Origin: a bacterium
GTDB taxonomy: Bacteria > Krumholzibacteriota > Krumholzibacteriia > LZORAL124-64-63
Direction: 5' to 3'
DNA length: 64,000 bases
NCBI GenBank assembly: GCA_016712675.1
Contig: JADJQR010000001.1
Coordinates: forward strand, 248,001-312,000
Shown: positions 1 through 8,190 of the stretch, in pieces
Layout: each line of letters starts with the position of its first letter
How positions within the stretch are numbered: the stretch's first letter is position 1
Notes under the pieces: model-generated
The model's database searches: none
The model's input: only the letters and a program-made list of their open reading frames with translations
What the model was told of the DNA's origin: nothing
Translations under genes and position numbers: made by a program

Positions 1-1
1 C

Positions 2-352
2 CAGCCCTGCCTGGAACGCGGCCAGTTCGCCCTGGGCGACGCGCGCTCGCTGGACGAGGTCATGCACGAGCTGGTGCAGGACGGCTACCTGCCCAGCTTC
101 TGCACCGCCTGCTACCGGCAGGGCCGCACCGGCGAGCACTTCATGGAGTTCGCCGTGCCCGGCTTCATCAAGCGTTTTTGCACGCCCAATGCCCTGACCA
201 CGCTGCAGGAGTACCTGTGCGACTTCGCCAGCGCGGACACGCGCGCGGCGGGCGAGGCACTGGTGGCGCAGCAGGCGGCAGCGCTCCCGACGGAGGTTGG
301 CGAGCGGCTGCGCCGTATCCGCGAGGACGGCGAACGTGATCTCTACTACTAG
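2..352 (+). CDS. hydG: [FeFe]-hydrogenase maturase HydG, C-terminal part
   Basis: This is the 3' end of a gene entering from outside the window; the reading frame is open from base 2. HydG is a radical-SAM tyrosine lyase that makes the CO and CN ligands of the hydrogenase H-cluster. The visible part has the family's C-terminal cluster motif (CTACYRQGRTGEHFME, about residues 33-48 of the fragment) and the following FAVPGFIKRFCTPNALTTLQEY region. The N-terminal CxxxCxxC radical-SAM site lies outside the window. hydF follows 21 bp downstream on the same strand, which supports the call and suggests an hyd maturation operon. Confidence 0.93.
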   Translation, partial: QPCLERGQFALGDARSLDEVMHELVQDGYLPSFCTACYRQGRTGEHFMEFAVPGFIKRFCTPNALTTLQEYLCDFASADTRAAGEALVAQQAAALPTEVGERLRRIREDGERDLYY

Positions 353-373
353 CGCTTAGCGCGGAGGCCACTC

Positions 374-1618
374 GTGAAGGCAACCCCCAGGGGCCTGCGG
401 CTCCACATCGGCATCTTCGGCCGCCGCAACGTCGGCAAATCCTCGCTGCTGAACGCGCTGACGCGCCAGCAGGTGGCCATCGTCTCGGAGGTGGCCGGCA
501 CCACCACCGACCCGGTCGAGAAGCCGATGGAGATGCTGCCGCTGGGCCCGGTCGTGTTCATCGACACTGCGGGCATCGACGACGAGGGCGCTCTCGGTAG
601 CCTGCGCGTCGAGAAGACACGCCGTATCCTCGACCGCACCGACCTGGCGCTAGTCGTCGCCGCAGGCGACGCTTGGGGCAGGTTCGAAGAGGATTTGCTT
701 GGAGAATTCACGCGCCGCCAAGTCCCCGTGATCGTCGTCTGGAACAAGGCCGACCTCAGCGGGCCGCCGCCCGTGGTGGTCGAGACGCTTTCCCGGCTGG
801 GCATCCCCTGCGTCGCCACCGCCGCCGCTGGCGGCGACGGCATCGCCGCGCTGCGCGGGGCCTTGATCGCCGCCGCACCCGACGACTGGATCAACCCGCC
901 GTCCATCCTGGGCGGGCTGGCCGAGAGGTGGGAACCGGGCGCGCCGGTCGTCCTGGTGATCCCCATCGATCAGGAGGCCCCCAAGGGCCGCATCATCCTG
1001 CCGCAGGTGCAGGTCATCCGCGACCTGCTGGACCACGAGCGCTGGTGCGTGGTGGTCAAGGAGAACGCGCTGGCCGACGCGCTGGCCACCCTGCGCCGAC
1101 CGCCCGCGCTGGTAGTCACCGACTCGCAGGCCTTCGCCGAGGTGTCCGCCCTCGTGCCGCCGGACGTGCCGCTGACCGGCTTCTCGGTCCTGATGAGCCG
1201 CTGGAAGGGCGATCTGGCCGAACTGGCCCGCGGCGCGGTCGCCATCGACACGCTGCGCCCCGGCGACCGCGTCCTGATCATCGACGCCTGCACCCACCAC
1301 CCCATCACCGACGACATCGCGCGGGAGAAACTCCCGCGCTGGTTGAACGCGCACGTGGGCGGCGAGCTGGCCATCACCAACTCCCAGGGCCGCGACTGGC
1401 CCGCCGACCTGGCCTCGTACAAGCTGGTGGTCCACTGCGGCGCCTGCATGTGGAACCGCCGCGAGATGCTCTCGCGCATCCTCCACGCCCGCGAGGCCGG
1501 CGTGCCCATCACGAACTTCGGCATGGCGATCGCCTGGTCGCTGGGCGTGTTCGCGCGCGCGCTGGCGCCGTTTCCGGAGCTGGCGGGGGTGGAGTTGGGG
1601 ATCGCGCGACGGAATTGA
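374..1618 (+). CDS. hydF: [FeFe]-hydrogenase maturation GTPase HydF
   Basis: HydF is the scaffold that assembles the diiron subcluster and delivers it to apo-hydrogenase. The 414-residue protein has normal family length. The GTPase domain shows G1 (GRRNVGKSS, about residue 15), the GTTTDPV switch, DTAG and NKAD. The C-terminal half carries the iron-sulfur ligands in the expected CxH...HCxxC arrangement (ACTHH near residue 305 and HCGAC near 355). The start is GTG, with a GGAGG ribosome-binding site about 7 nt upstream. It lies 21 bp after hydG, so the two are probably cotranscribed. Confidence 0.95.
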   Translation: MKATPRGLRLHIGIFGRRNVGKSSLLNALTRQQVAIVSEVAGTTTDPVEKPMEMLPLGPVVFIDTAGIDDEGALGSLRVEKTRRILDRTDLALVVAAGDAWGRFEEDLLGEFTRRQVPVIVVWNKADLSGPPPVVVETLSRLGIPCVATAAAGGDGIAALRGALIAAAPDDWINPPSILGGLAERWEPGAPVVLVIPIDQEAPKGRIILPQVQVIRDLLDHERWCVVVKENALADALATLRRPPALVVTDSQAFAEVSALVPPDVPLTGFSVLMSRWKGDLAELARGAVAIDTLRPGDRVLIIDACTHHPITDDIAREKLPRWLNAHVGGELAITNSQGRDWPADLASYKLVVHCGACMWNRREMLSRILHAREAGVPITNFGMAIAWSLGVFARALAPFPELAGVELGIARRN

Positions 1619-1643
1619 ATAGACCCGGTCACTGTGGTATACT
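1615..1643 (+). promoter_or_regulatory. sigma70-like promoter for the C25-like secreted gene
   Basis: TTGAAT (1615-1620) and TATACT (1638-1643) are separated by exactly 17 bp, close to the -35/-10 consensus. The -35 box overlaps the hydF stop codon, and transcription would start about 30 bp before the GTG start at 1680. In such GC-rich DNA a match this good is unlikely by chance, but it is untested. Confidence 0.55.
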
Positions 1644-1679
1644 GGAAAGCACCCCATACCCTGTGAATCGAGGTCTGAC

Positions 1680-3239
1680 GTGCGCGCAGCCATCCTCGTG
1701 GCCTTGACGGCCTTGCTCCTTGGGTCGGCGCAGGCCGCGCTGCTTCCCGCCGACGTGCCCTACGTGATCATCACCCGCGACGATCTGGCGGCGGCGTTCG
1801 AGCCGCTCGCATCGTTCAAGACGGGCGTGGACCTGCCGACCCGCGTCGTGACCCTGGAGTGGATCGCGACCCAGGTGGCACCGGGTTTCGATGAGCCCGC
1901 CACGATCCGCGCCTTCCTGCAGGAAGCCTGGAGCGCCTGGGGCACGCGGTACGTGTTGCTGGGCGGCACGACGGACATCGTCCCCACGCGCTGGATCACG
2001 AACACCTTCTACCCGACCAACGGGTCGACGCTGATTCCGGCCGACATCTACTACGCCGCGCTGGACGGCAACTGGGACGGCGACGGCGACGGCGTGCTCT
2101 GCGAACCGTGGCTCAATGCGGAGAACCCGGGCGATGGCGCCGACCTGGCCCCGGAACTGGCGCTGGGGCGGGCGCCCGTGGCGACGACGGCGGAAGCCGT
2201 GCTCTTCGTGATGAAGAACCTCGACTTCCAGGTGCAGAGCGGGCCGGAGACGGCGGCGCGGGCGTTGCTGGAGGCGGAGGTGATCTTCCCGTACGGGTAC
2301 GGCTCTGGTGAGGACTACATCATCCTGGACGGCGCGATTCACGCAGAGGTCCTCCGTTCCACGCTGGAAGGCGCCACGCCGGCATGGCAGACGGTGCGCT
2401 ACTACGAGTACCGTGACGGGCGGCCCGGCGCCCTGGCGCCCACGGCGGCGGCCGTCATCGGTGCGATGAACACGGGCGGCTTCCGGCTCGTGAATCTCTA
2501 CTTTCCCACGTTCGGACAGAACTTGAGCTTCGGGCCGGATCTGGTCCCCTATTCGGTGCTCTCGGATCTGACGAATGAACGCCCGTTCTTCCTCGGCTTC
2601 TCGGGTCTGGGCGGGGAGGGAGTGGATCTGCCGATCCGCATGGCGCTGAATGCACCCGCGGGTGGCTGCGCCGGCGGCATCGGCTTCTCACGCGTCGCTT
2701 TCCCATCGACCTGCACGCGGTATGTCGAGGCGTTCTACCGCCACGCCACCGCATCCCGCACCGCGACTGTGGGGCAGGCCCACGCGGCGACCCTCAACGA
2801 CCTGCTCGCCAACACCCACCGCAACTACGCAGAGCGCTGGTCGCACCTGACGTTCACGCTGCTGGCAGACCCGACGGCTTCGCTGCAGCCCATCGACATG
2901 ACCGTGGCCATCGAGGATGACGCACCGGCGGAGGACGCGGACCCGGACACGGAGTTGCCGTCTCCCCGCGTGGCGCTGACCGCGTCGCCCAACCCGTTCA
3001 ATCCCCAGGTCGATATCCGGGCCGACCTGCCGATCGCTGGCCAGGCGCGGCTCTATGTCTGTGATCTGCGCGGTGGGCTGGTCAGGAACCTGCACACCGG
3101 ACCGCTGCCCGCGGGCGAGTCCCGTTGGCGCTGGACCGGTCAGGACGATGCCGGTCGGGCGGTTGCCAGCGGCGTCTACCTGCTCAGGCTGGAGACCGAT
3201 CGCCGGGTCGTGCAGCACCGCGTGACGTTGGCGCGGTGA
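1680..3239 (+). CDS. secreted C25 (gingipain)-like protein with FlgD-type C-terminal domain, probably inactive
   Basis: A 519-residue exported protein with an N-terminal signal peptide (RAAILVALTALLLGSAQA). The middle resembles the gingipain/C25 fold: YVIITRDDL start, FKTGVDLPTRVVTLEWI, an AWGTRYVLLGGTTDIVP strand-turn, then a DIYYAALDGNWDGDGDG acidic segment. The usual catalytic GHG histidine motif and the SC nucleophile motif are replaced (FPTFGQ near residue 277; FSGLGG near 308), so protease activity is doubtful. The last 80 residues are a FlgD-like Ig domain (SPNPFNPQVDI ... ASGVYLLRL), a surface anchoring or secretion module common in FCB phyla. The start is GTG, preceded by a good promoter. 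Confidence 0.7.
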   Translation: MRAAILVALTALLLGSAQAALLPADVPYVIITRDDLAAAFEPLASFKTGVDLPTRVVTLEWIATQVAPGFDEPATIRAFLQEAWSAWGTRYVLLGGTTDIVPTRWITNTFYPTNGSTLIPADIYYAALDGNWDGDGDGVLCEPWLNAENPGDGADLAPELALGRAPVATTAEAVLFVMKNLDFQVQSGPETAARALLEAEVIFPYGYGSGEDYIILDGAIHAEVLRSTLEGATPAWQTVRYYEYRDGRPGALAPTAAAVIGAMNTGGFRLVNLYFPTFGQNLSFGPDLVPYSVLSDLTNERPFFLGFSGLGGEGVDLPIRMALNAPAGGCAGGIGFSRVAFPSTCTRYVEAFYRHATASRTATVGQAHAATLNDLLANTHRNYAERWSHLTFTLLADPTASLQPIDMTVAIEDDAPAEDADPDTELPSPRVALTASPNPFNPQVDIRADLPIAGQARLYVCDLRGGLVRNLHTGPLPAGESRWRWTGQDDAGRAVASGVYLLRLETDRRVVQHRVTLAR

Positions 3240-3242
3240 CCA

Positions 3243-3262
3243 TGGCGGCGGGGCTTGCCGCC
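3243..3262. terminator. hairpin between convergent genes
   Basis: GGCGGC and GCCGCC arms flank a short loop in the 31-bp gap between two converging genes. There is no T run, so this is only a possible bidirectional terminator. Confidence 0.35.
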
Positions 3263-3270
3263 GACGTGAG

Positions 3271-4464
3271 TCAGGCCCCGTCGCCCACCCCCGATGCCTC
3301 GCGCCGCGCCTGCTCATGCGCGAATCGGTGGCACCTTCCGCACAGCGTGACCAGGTTCTCCGCCCGGTTCGAGCCGCCCGCCTCGCGCGGCACCACGTGG
3401 TGCACCTCCAGGAACCGTGCCGACCCGCAGCCGGGCGCTGCACAGCGATGGCGGTCGCGCGCCAGCACCGCCGCGCGCGTGGCGGGCGCGATGGTGGCGC
3501 GGTTGCGCTTGCCGCCTTTATGGACGATGGCATCGCACCTGGCCGCCGCGAGTTGCGCCGGCGCAAGTGCGCGCTCGCCCCGCGCGGTGGCTGCCGCAGC
3601 GTGGCCGCACTCGGGACACTGCTGGATGACGATGCGGGCGGCCGGGGCGGCCGGGCGCGCGCGACGGGGGGCGGGGTCGGCCGGTCCGGCTGCGCCGGCA
3701 CGGGTCATTGTCTTCGCCTGCCTGCGCGCCTCCGCGTCTTCGACCAGCGCCGCCAGCGCCGCCAGCACCAGCTCCATGCGGTCGGCCCCGCGCGGCACGG
3801 CGCCCAGCTTGCGCACGCGTTCGACCAGCGCCTCGTAACGGGCGAGTTGCAGGCTGTCGGCGCGCAGGGTGATCGAGGTCGGCGGGTCGGCCTCGAGCGG
3901 GCGCGGGGGCGAGGCTGCTTCGATTTGCGCCGGCGCAAGTCCGGGCGCGCCCAATGCCAGTTGCGCCGGCGCAACGGCACCGCTGGCCCCGCGCCCGCGC
4001 GGCTTGGCCTGCGCCGCCATCACCTCGCGTTCCAGTTCACGCCGCCCGGTCGCCTTCGCTTTCTCGACCCAGGCGGCCTGGGTCGCGGTGCCCGCCACGC
4101 GCGCCACCTGCTGGGCCTTGGTCCAGCCCAGGTCGCCACGGGCGACGGCCTCCTGCAGGATGGGCAACCGGTCGAGGTCGTCGGCCAGGCGCTTGAACTG
4201 CCAGTAGCGGTTCCGGCTGAAGCCCAATTCGTGTACTGCATACAGCTCCAGCGAGGCGTGCCCGAACTGGCGGTACAGGGCGCGCCGCTGGACCTCTGCG
4301 ATCCAGAGCACGGCGCACTCGCGGGCGCGGTCGCAGGCGGCCAGGGCCTGGCGCAGGGCGGTGTCGACCTCGGCCGCGGGGCGGTCGGGGGTGAAGGGGG
4401 GCAGGGAAGGTGCGGCCGCGGCGGCGCTGGCCGTCGTGGGGGACGTGCGGGTCATGGTCGTCAT
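3271..4464 (-). CDS. HNH endonuclease domain protein (DUF222-like N-terminus)
   Basis: 397 residues. The N-terminal half is helical and Ala/Arg-rich and resembles the DUF222 region of 13E12-type proteins (ACDRARECAVLWIAEVQRR ... LGFSRNRYWQF). The C-terminal 55 residues form an HNH/McrA-type nuclease: RDRHRCAAPGC, LEVHHVVPREAGGSNRAENLVTLC and CGRCHRFAH, with both zinc CxxC pairs and the HH catalytic pair intact. The likely role is a DNA endonuclease of mobile-element or defence type; the substrate is unknown. The coding sequence contains three perfect copies of the TTGCGCCGGCGCAA palindrome, each read as APAQ, in the low-complexity linker before the nuclease domain. Confidence 0.8.
   Translation of the reverse strand: MTTMTRTSPTTASAAAAAPSLPPFTPDRPAAEVDTALRQALAACDRARECAVLWIAEVQRRALYRQFGHASLELYAVHELGFSRNRYWQFKRLADDLDRLPILQEAVARGDLGWTKAQQVARVAGTATQAAWVEKAKATGRRELEREVMAAQAKPRGRGASGAVAPAQLALGAPGLAPAQIEAASPPRPLEADPPTSITLRADSLQLARYEALVERVRKLGAVPRGADRMELVLAALAALVEDAEARRQAKTMTRAGAAGPADPAPRRARPAAPAARIVIQQCPECGHAAAATARGERALAPAQLAAARCDAIVHKGGKRNRATIAPATRAAVLARDRHRCAAPGCGSARFLEVHHVVPREAGGSNRAENLVTLCGRCHRFAHEQARREASGVGDGA
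3553..3566. repeat. TTGCGCCGGCGCAA palindrome (inside HNH gene)
   Basis: A perfect 14-bp palindrome in the coding sequence for the linker before the HNH domain. It is one of eight perfect copies in the window. Confidence 0.85.
3925..3974. repeat. two TTGCGCCGGCGCAA palindromes (inside HNH gene)
   Basis: Perfect copies at 3925-3938 and 3961-3974, 36 bp apart start to start. The spacing is a multiple of 3, so both are read in the same frame (APAQ). The family is discussed in the findings. Confidence 0.85.
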
Positions 4465-4686
4465 GGCGGAGGCTCAGTTTCCGGGAGGGAAGAGCGGCGA
4501 AAATATAGCGAAACAAAATTCCAAGCGCAAGGCTGATTTGAAGATATTTTTCGTACACTGTATACAGCTATCGGCGGGCGCCGGATCGCGGAAGATCCAC
4601 GGGTACTGGATCCGCGGCGCGGTGAGGGCGGCGCGCGCCCGTTTGCTCCGGCGCAACGCCGCCCCGCCGACCGCGCGGCCGCGCAC

Positions 4687-6081
4687 CTATTCCTGTTCGA
4701 TGACCTCGATCAGGAACGCCGCCGCGCGCGGGTCGCCCTCGAACTGGCTCACCCAGAAGACGGCGGCCTGCCGGATCTCGGGGTCCTGTTCGCGGCGGGC
4801 GATCTCGAGCAGGAGGTCGAGCGCCGGGCCGCGGTCCTCGAGCTGGGTCAGCACGTGGCAGACCTGGATCTTGAGGTCGTGGCCGGTGGCGCGGTCGTAG
4901 ATGGCGCGCAGCTGGGGCACGCGCAGGGTGCCGCGCTGGGCGGCGAAGTGGAGGGCCTGGGCGCGCAGCTCGTCGTCGGCGCGGGGGTTCTCGATCAGGT
5001 TGAAGAAGATGGCCTCGGGCACGGCGTCGCCCAGGCGCGAGAGCGTCATCAGCGCGACCTGGAGCATCTCGCCGTCGGTCTCCTCGCGCAGGACCTGCTG
5101 GGCCAGGGCGCTGACGTCGCTGTCGCGGCCGCTGCCGGCCAGGCTGAACAGGGCCATCCGGCGGCGCTCGGGGTCGGCGCTGCGGTCGCGCACCAGGGCG
5201 GTCAGCACGCCGAAGGCGCGGTCGCCGCCGTGGCGGCCGATCGCGTGGGCGGCCGATTCGGCCACCTGCGGATTGTCGGCGCGCCGGAAGACGGCGACGA
5301 TGGCGTCGAGCGCGCGGTCGCTGTCCTTCATCGACAGGCAGATGACGACCTCGGACAGCAGGTCGGCGTCGGTCGCGCCCTGCGCCAGCTCGATCAGCAG
5401 ATCCTCGGCGCGCGGGTCGTCCGTGCGGCAGAGCAGGAAGGCGGCGTTGCGGCGGAACGACGGAGTGGCCGGTCGCTTGCCGCGCAGGATGTCGCCGAGC
5501 ACGGGCAGGGCGCGGTCGGGGTCCATCTCCAGCAGGGCGTGCAGGGCCTGGATGCGCGTTTCCTCGCGCTGCTGCTCGTCGTCCGACAGCTCGCGCACCG
5601 AGCGCGCGGCGTCGGCCTCACCGCGCTGCGCCAGTTCGGCGTAGACGCGGGCCAGGAGCGACTCGCCGTCGCGTGCGGTCTCTGCGCCGCTGAACTCGAG
5701 CTGCTGGCGGCGCAGCAGTTCGACAGCCTGCTTGAGCTCCTGCGTGCGCGTCAGGCGATAGCGGGCGAAGGCTTCCCAGTAGAGCGCGTTGCCGGCCTCG
5801 CGGGTGCGCAGCAGCTGTTCGCGCTGCTCGGCGAGCAGCTGCGCGGCGTGCTCGAACTGCTCGCGACCCATCGCGGCGCGCGCGGCCTCGAGTTGGGCGC
5901 GCGCAGCCTCGAGGGCGGCGCGTTCATCGACCGGTGCCACCGGCGCCACGGGAGCTACCGGCGCCGCGGGCGGCGCCGCCATCGGCGCGCGCTGGGCCCG
6001 GGCCGCCACGGCCGGAACGAGCATCATCACCAGGCCCGGCAGCAGGATGCGGGCCATCGAACGGGACGTGAGCGTGCGCAT
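4687..6081 (-). CDS. secreted HEAT-repeat protein
   Basis: 464 residues. An N-terminal hydrophobic export signal (RILLPGLVMMLVPAVAARAQ) is followed by a Pro/Ala/Val spacer with tandem APV triplets, a coiled-coil-like Glu/Ala/Arg region, then alpha-helical HEAT-type repeats from about residue 150 to the end (for example FRRNAAFLLCRTDDPRAEDLL and AESAAHAIGRHGGDRAFGVL). The protein is probably periplasmic and binds other proteins; no enzymatic motif is seen. It is the last gene of an operon with an ECF sigma factor and a membrane anti-sigma-like protein, 15 bp after the latter, so it may sense or relay an envelope signal. That role is inference. Confidence 0.75.
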   Translation of the reverse strand: MRTLTSRSMARILLPGLVMMLVPAVAARAQRAPMAAPPAAPVAPVAPVAPVDERAALEAARAQLEAARAAMGREQFEHAAQLLAEQREQLLRTREAGNALYWEAFARYRLTRTQELKQAVELLRRQQLEFSGAETARDGESLLARVYAELAQRGEADAARSVRELSDDEQQREETRIQALHALLEMDPDRALPVLGDILRGKRPATPSFRRNAAFLLCRTDDPRAEDLLIELAQGATDADLLSEVVICLSMKDSDRALDAIVAVFRRADNPQVAESAAHAIGRHGGDRAFGVLTALVRDRSADPERRRMALFSLAGSGRDSDVSALAQQVLREETDGEMLQVALMTLSRLGDAVPEAIFFNLIENPRADDELRAQALHFAAQRGTLRVPQLRAIYDRATGHDLKIQVCHVLTQLEDRGPALDLLLEIARREQDPEIRQAAVFWVSQFEGDPRAAAFLIEVIEQE

Positions 6082-6096
6082 CGTCGTGTCCTTTCC

Positions 6097-6699
6097 CTAG
6101 AGGGCGCGGGCCAGCCGCAGGCGCTGGACCGTGGTGCGGTCGTACAAGCCGTCGGCGATGCGCGCGGCCTGGGCGGCGCTGCCGGAATCCGGCAGGGCGG
6201 CGATCTCCGCGAGCACCAGTTCCAGTTCGCGCAGCAGGCGGCCCGCGTCGGGGTCGTCGGCGGCGGGGGAGTCCAGCAGCAGTCGTGTCTGGGTGAGCAG
6301 GTCGTCGGCCCAGGCGGCGGTGACCGTGCGCACGGCGGCCGGCGCATCGGCGGAGTTCGGTTGCGCCTGGAAGCCGGCCAGCAGCATCTCGGCGCGGTCG
6401 AAGTGCAGGCGCGCGGCCTGGCGGTAGCCGTCCGCGCGCCGGGCGGTGAGGGCCTCGGCGGCGGTGGCGTCGGCACGCGCCGTGGTCTTGGCGTCCGGAC
6501 CCGTCCACCGCCCCACCGCGATGCCCAGCACCAGCACCGCGGCCAGGGCGGCGCCCGCGCCGGCCCACCGCCACCGGCGCTCCGGCCGCGGGCGCGCCGC
6601 GCGCGAAGCCTGGATCTGCGCCCACATCCGCTCGCGCGGCGCCGCCGGCGCCGTAGGCAGCGCGCGCAGGGCTTCGTCCAGTCGGTGATCGTCGTTCAT
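6097..6699 (-). CDS. single-pass membrane protein, putative anti-sigma factor
   Basis: 200 residues. A short cytoplasmic N-terminus (NDDHRLDEALRALP) is followed by one membrane helix (WAGAGAALAAVLVLGIAVG, about residues 47-65) and a periplasmic helical C-terminal domain. Its ATG overlaps the stop codon of the ECF sigma gene (ATGA), the usual coupling of sigma and anti-sigma genes. The zinc-binding HxxxCxxC motif of ZAS anti-sigma factors is absent, so the call rests on topology and position. Confidence 0.6.
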   Translation of the reverse strand: MNDDHRLDEALRALPTAPAAPRERMWAQIQASRAARPRPERRWRWAGAGAALAAVLVLGIAVGRWTGPDAKTTARADATAAEALTARRADGYRQAARLHFDRAEMLLAGFQAQPNSADAPAAVRTVTAAWADDLLTQTRLLLDSPAADDPDAGRLLRELELVLAEIAALPDSGSAAQAARIADGLYDRTTVQRLRLARAL

Positions 6700-7235
6700 C
6701 CCGTCTCTCCCGTGCCCAGGGCCTGCCTGAGCTTGCCGCGCGCCCGCGACAGGCGCGCCTTGATGGTGCCGACCGGGGCGCCGCTGGCCGCGGCGATCTC
6801 CTGGTGCGTGAGCCCTTCCAGTTCGTGCATCACGAAGGCCAGGCGATGCACGTCGTCGAGCGCCGCGATGGCCCGCTCCAGCCGCCGGCCCAGCGCCGTG
6901 TCGCGCTGGACGGCCGGCGCCGCCACCGCGACTTGGTCCAGTTCGGCCACCGCCGTCTCGTGCCGGCGGACGCGTCCGCGCCGGCGCAGCCCGCCCAGGA
7001 TGACCGTCACCGCCACGCGGTGCAGCCAGCCGGCCAGCGAGCCGTCGCCCCGCCAGTCGCCCAGGCGGCCGAAGGCCCGCAGGAACGTGTCCTGGGTCAG
7101 GTCCTCGGCCAGGGCGGCGTCGCCGCACATGCGGTACGCCAGCCGGTAGACCCGGTCGACGTGCGCGTCGTACAGCTGCCGCTCGGCGGTGGCATCGCCG
7201 GACAGGATCCGGCGGGTCAGTTCGCGGTCGTCCAC
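6696..7235 (-). CDS. ECF-family RNA polymerase sigma factor
   Basis: 179 residues, typical ECF length. Region 2 is clear (LYDAHVDRVYRLAYRMCGDAALAEDLTQDTFLRAF, with the DxTQDTF motif). Region 4 ends in a helix-turn-helix (LEGLTHQEIAAASGAPVGTIKARLSRARGKL). It should direct RNA polymerase to a small regulon, probably including its own operon. The start is GTG. It is first in a three-gene minus-strand operon with the membrane anti-sigma-like and HEAT genes, and divergent from the feo operon. Confidence 0.92.
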   Translation of the reverse strand: MDDRELTRRILSGDATAERQLYDAHVDRVYRLAYRMCGDAALAEDLTQDTFLRAFGRLGDWRGDGSLAGWLHRVAVTVILGGLRRRGRVRRHETAVAELDQVAVAAPAVQRDTALGRRLERAIAALDDVHRLAFVMHELEGLTHQEIAAASGAPVGTIKARLSRARGKLRQALGTGETG

Positions 7236-7366
7236 GTGGTCCTGTCATCCTGTCGGTCGGGCTTCCGGAGTGCCGTCGACACCCCGTAGACACCATCGGG
7301 GGCGCCAGGGTTGCCGCCGCCGCGATTTTTCTTTACTTCGGGTGCTCAAAGGTCGATATTTGTTGA

Positions 7367-7383
7367 GACAAAAAACTTTTGTC
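7367..7383. promoter_or_regulatory. inverted repeat, candidate DtxR/MntR-type operator
   Basis: A perfect inverted repeat GACAAAA-AAC-TTTTGTC sits 38 bp before the metalloregulator start, inside the AT-rich promoter of the feo operon. The position suits autoregulation by the repressor encoded immediately downstream. It does not match the classical DtxR box, so recognition is inferred. Confidence 0.5.
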
Positions 7384-7421
7384 ACCATTGAATACGCGCA
7401 GTCAACAGCGCGGAGGCGGCG

Positions 7422-7964
7422 ATGAAGGCCGACGAACTGCACCTGAGCGCCAGTCTCGAGGACTACCTCGAGGCCATCTTTCACACCGTCGAGGCCAAGG
7501 GCGCCGCCCGCGCCAAGGACATCGTCCTGCGCATGGGTGTGCACAACTCGTCGGTGACGCAGGCACTGCGCTCGCTGTCCGAGAAGAAGCTCATCAACTA
7601 CGCCCCCTACGACCTGATCACGCTGACGGAGCCCGGCGAGGCCGTGGCCCTGGGCGTGGTGAAGCGCCACCAGACGCTGTCGAAGTTCCTCAACCAGGTG
7701 CTGGGGCTGCCGGCCGCCGAGGCCGAAGCGGAGGCCTGCCGCCTGGAACACGCGGTCAGCAGCGGCGTGCTGAACCGGCTGGTGCGCTTCGTCGAGTACT
7801 TCGAGACCTGCCCGCAGAACGACGTGCGCTGGGACGCGAACTCCGGCTACTTCTGCAACAAGGCGGGCCATGGCGGCACCTGCGGGCGCGATGTCTGCGG
7901 CAGCGAGTCGCTGCTGACGGAACTGCCGCTTGCCGACGATGCAACCAAGAGCGGGGAGGCGTAG
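7422..7964 (+). CDS. DtxR/MntR-family metal-dependent repressor
   Basis: 180 residues. The N-terminal winged helix is typical ([48 protein letters not shown]), followed by the metal-binding/dimer region ([35 protein letters not shown]) with the usual Glu, Cys and His ligands. The tail is Cys-rich (TCPQNDVRW ... [15 protein letters not shown]), a feature of feo-linked members. In the family, Fe(II) or Mn(II) binding switches on DNA binding. It is first gene of the feo operon, with a GGAGG site before the ATG and an inverted repeat upstream. Confidence 0.9.
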   Translation: MKADELHLSASLEDYLEAIFHTVEAKGAARAKDIVLRMGVHNSSVTQALRSLSEKKLINYAPYDLITLTEPGEAVALGVVKRHQTLSKFLNQVLGLPAAEAEAEACRLEHAVSSGVLNRLVRFVEYFETCPQNDVRWDANSGYFCNKAGHGGTCGRDVCGSESLLTELPLADDATKSGEA

Positions 7965-7966
7965 CG

Positions 7967-8182
7967 ATGCCCCTGACGCAGGTGCACGAGGGGACGCGCG
8001 CCGTCCTCAAGTCGATCGACGGCGGTCGCCAGCTGCGCGGGCGGATGGCCGCGCTGGGGCTGCTGCCGGGCGCCGAGCTGGAGGTCGTGCAGAATTCGGG
8101 GCGGGGTCCGTTCGTCGTCGCGGTGCGCGGCAGCCGCATCGTGATCGGTCGCGGCATGGCCGCGCGCATCCTGGTCGAATAG
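7967..8182 (+). CDS. feoA: ferrous iron transport protein A
   Basis: A 71-residue SH3-like FeoA protein ([27 protein letters not shown] ... [16 protein letters not shown]). FeoA is a small cytosolic partner that regulates or activates FeoB. The ATG lies 2 bp after the repressor stop, with GGGGAGG upstream, and feoB starts 8 bp after it. Confidence 0.93.
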   Translation: MPLTQVHEGTRAVLKSIDGGRQLRGRMAALGLLPGAELEVVQNSGRGPFVVAVRGSRIVIGRGMAARILVE

Positions 8183-8190
8183 GACTTCCC

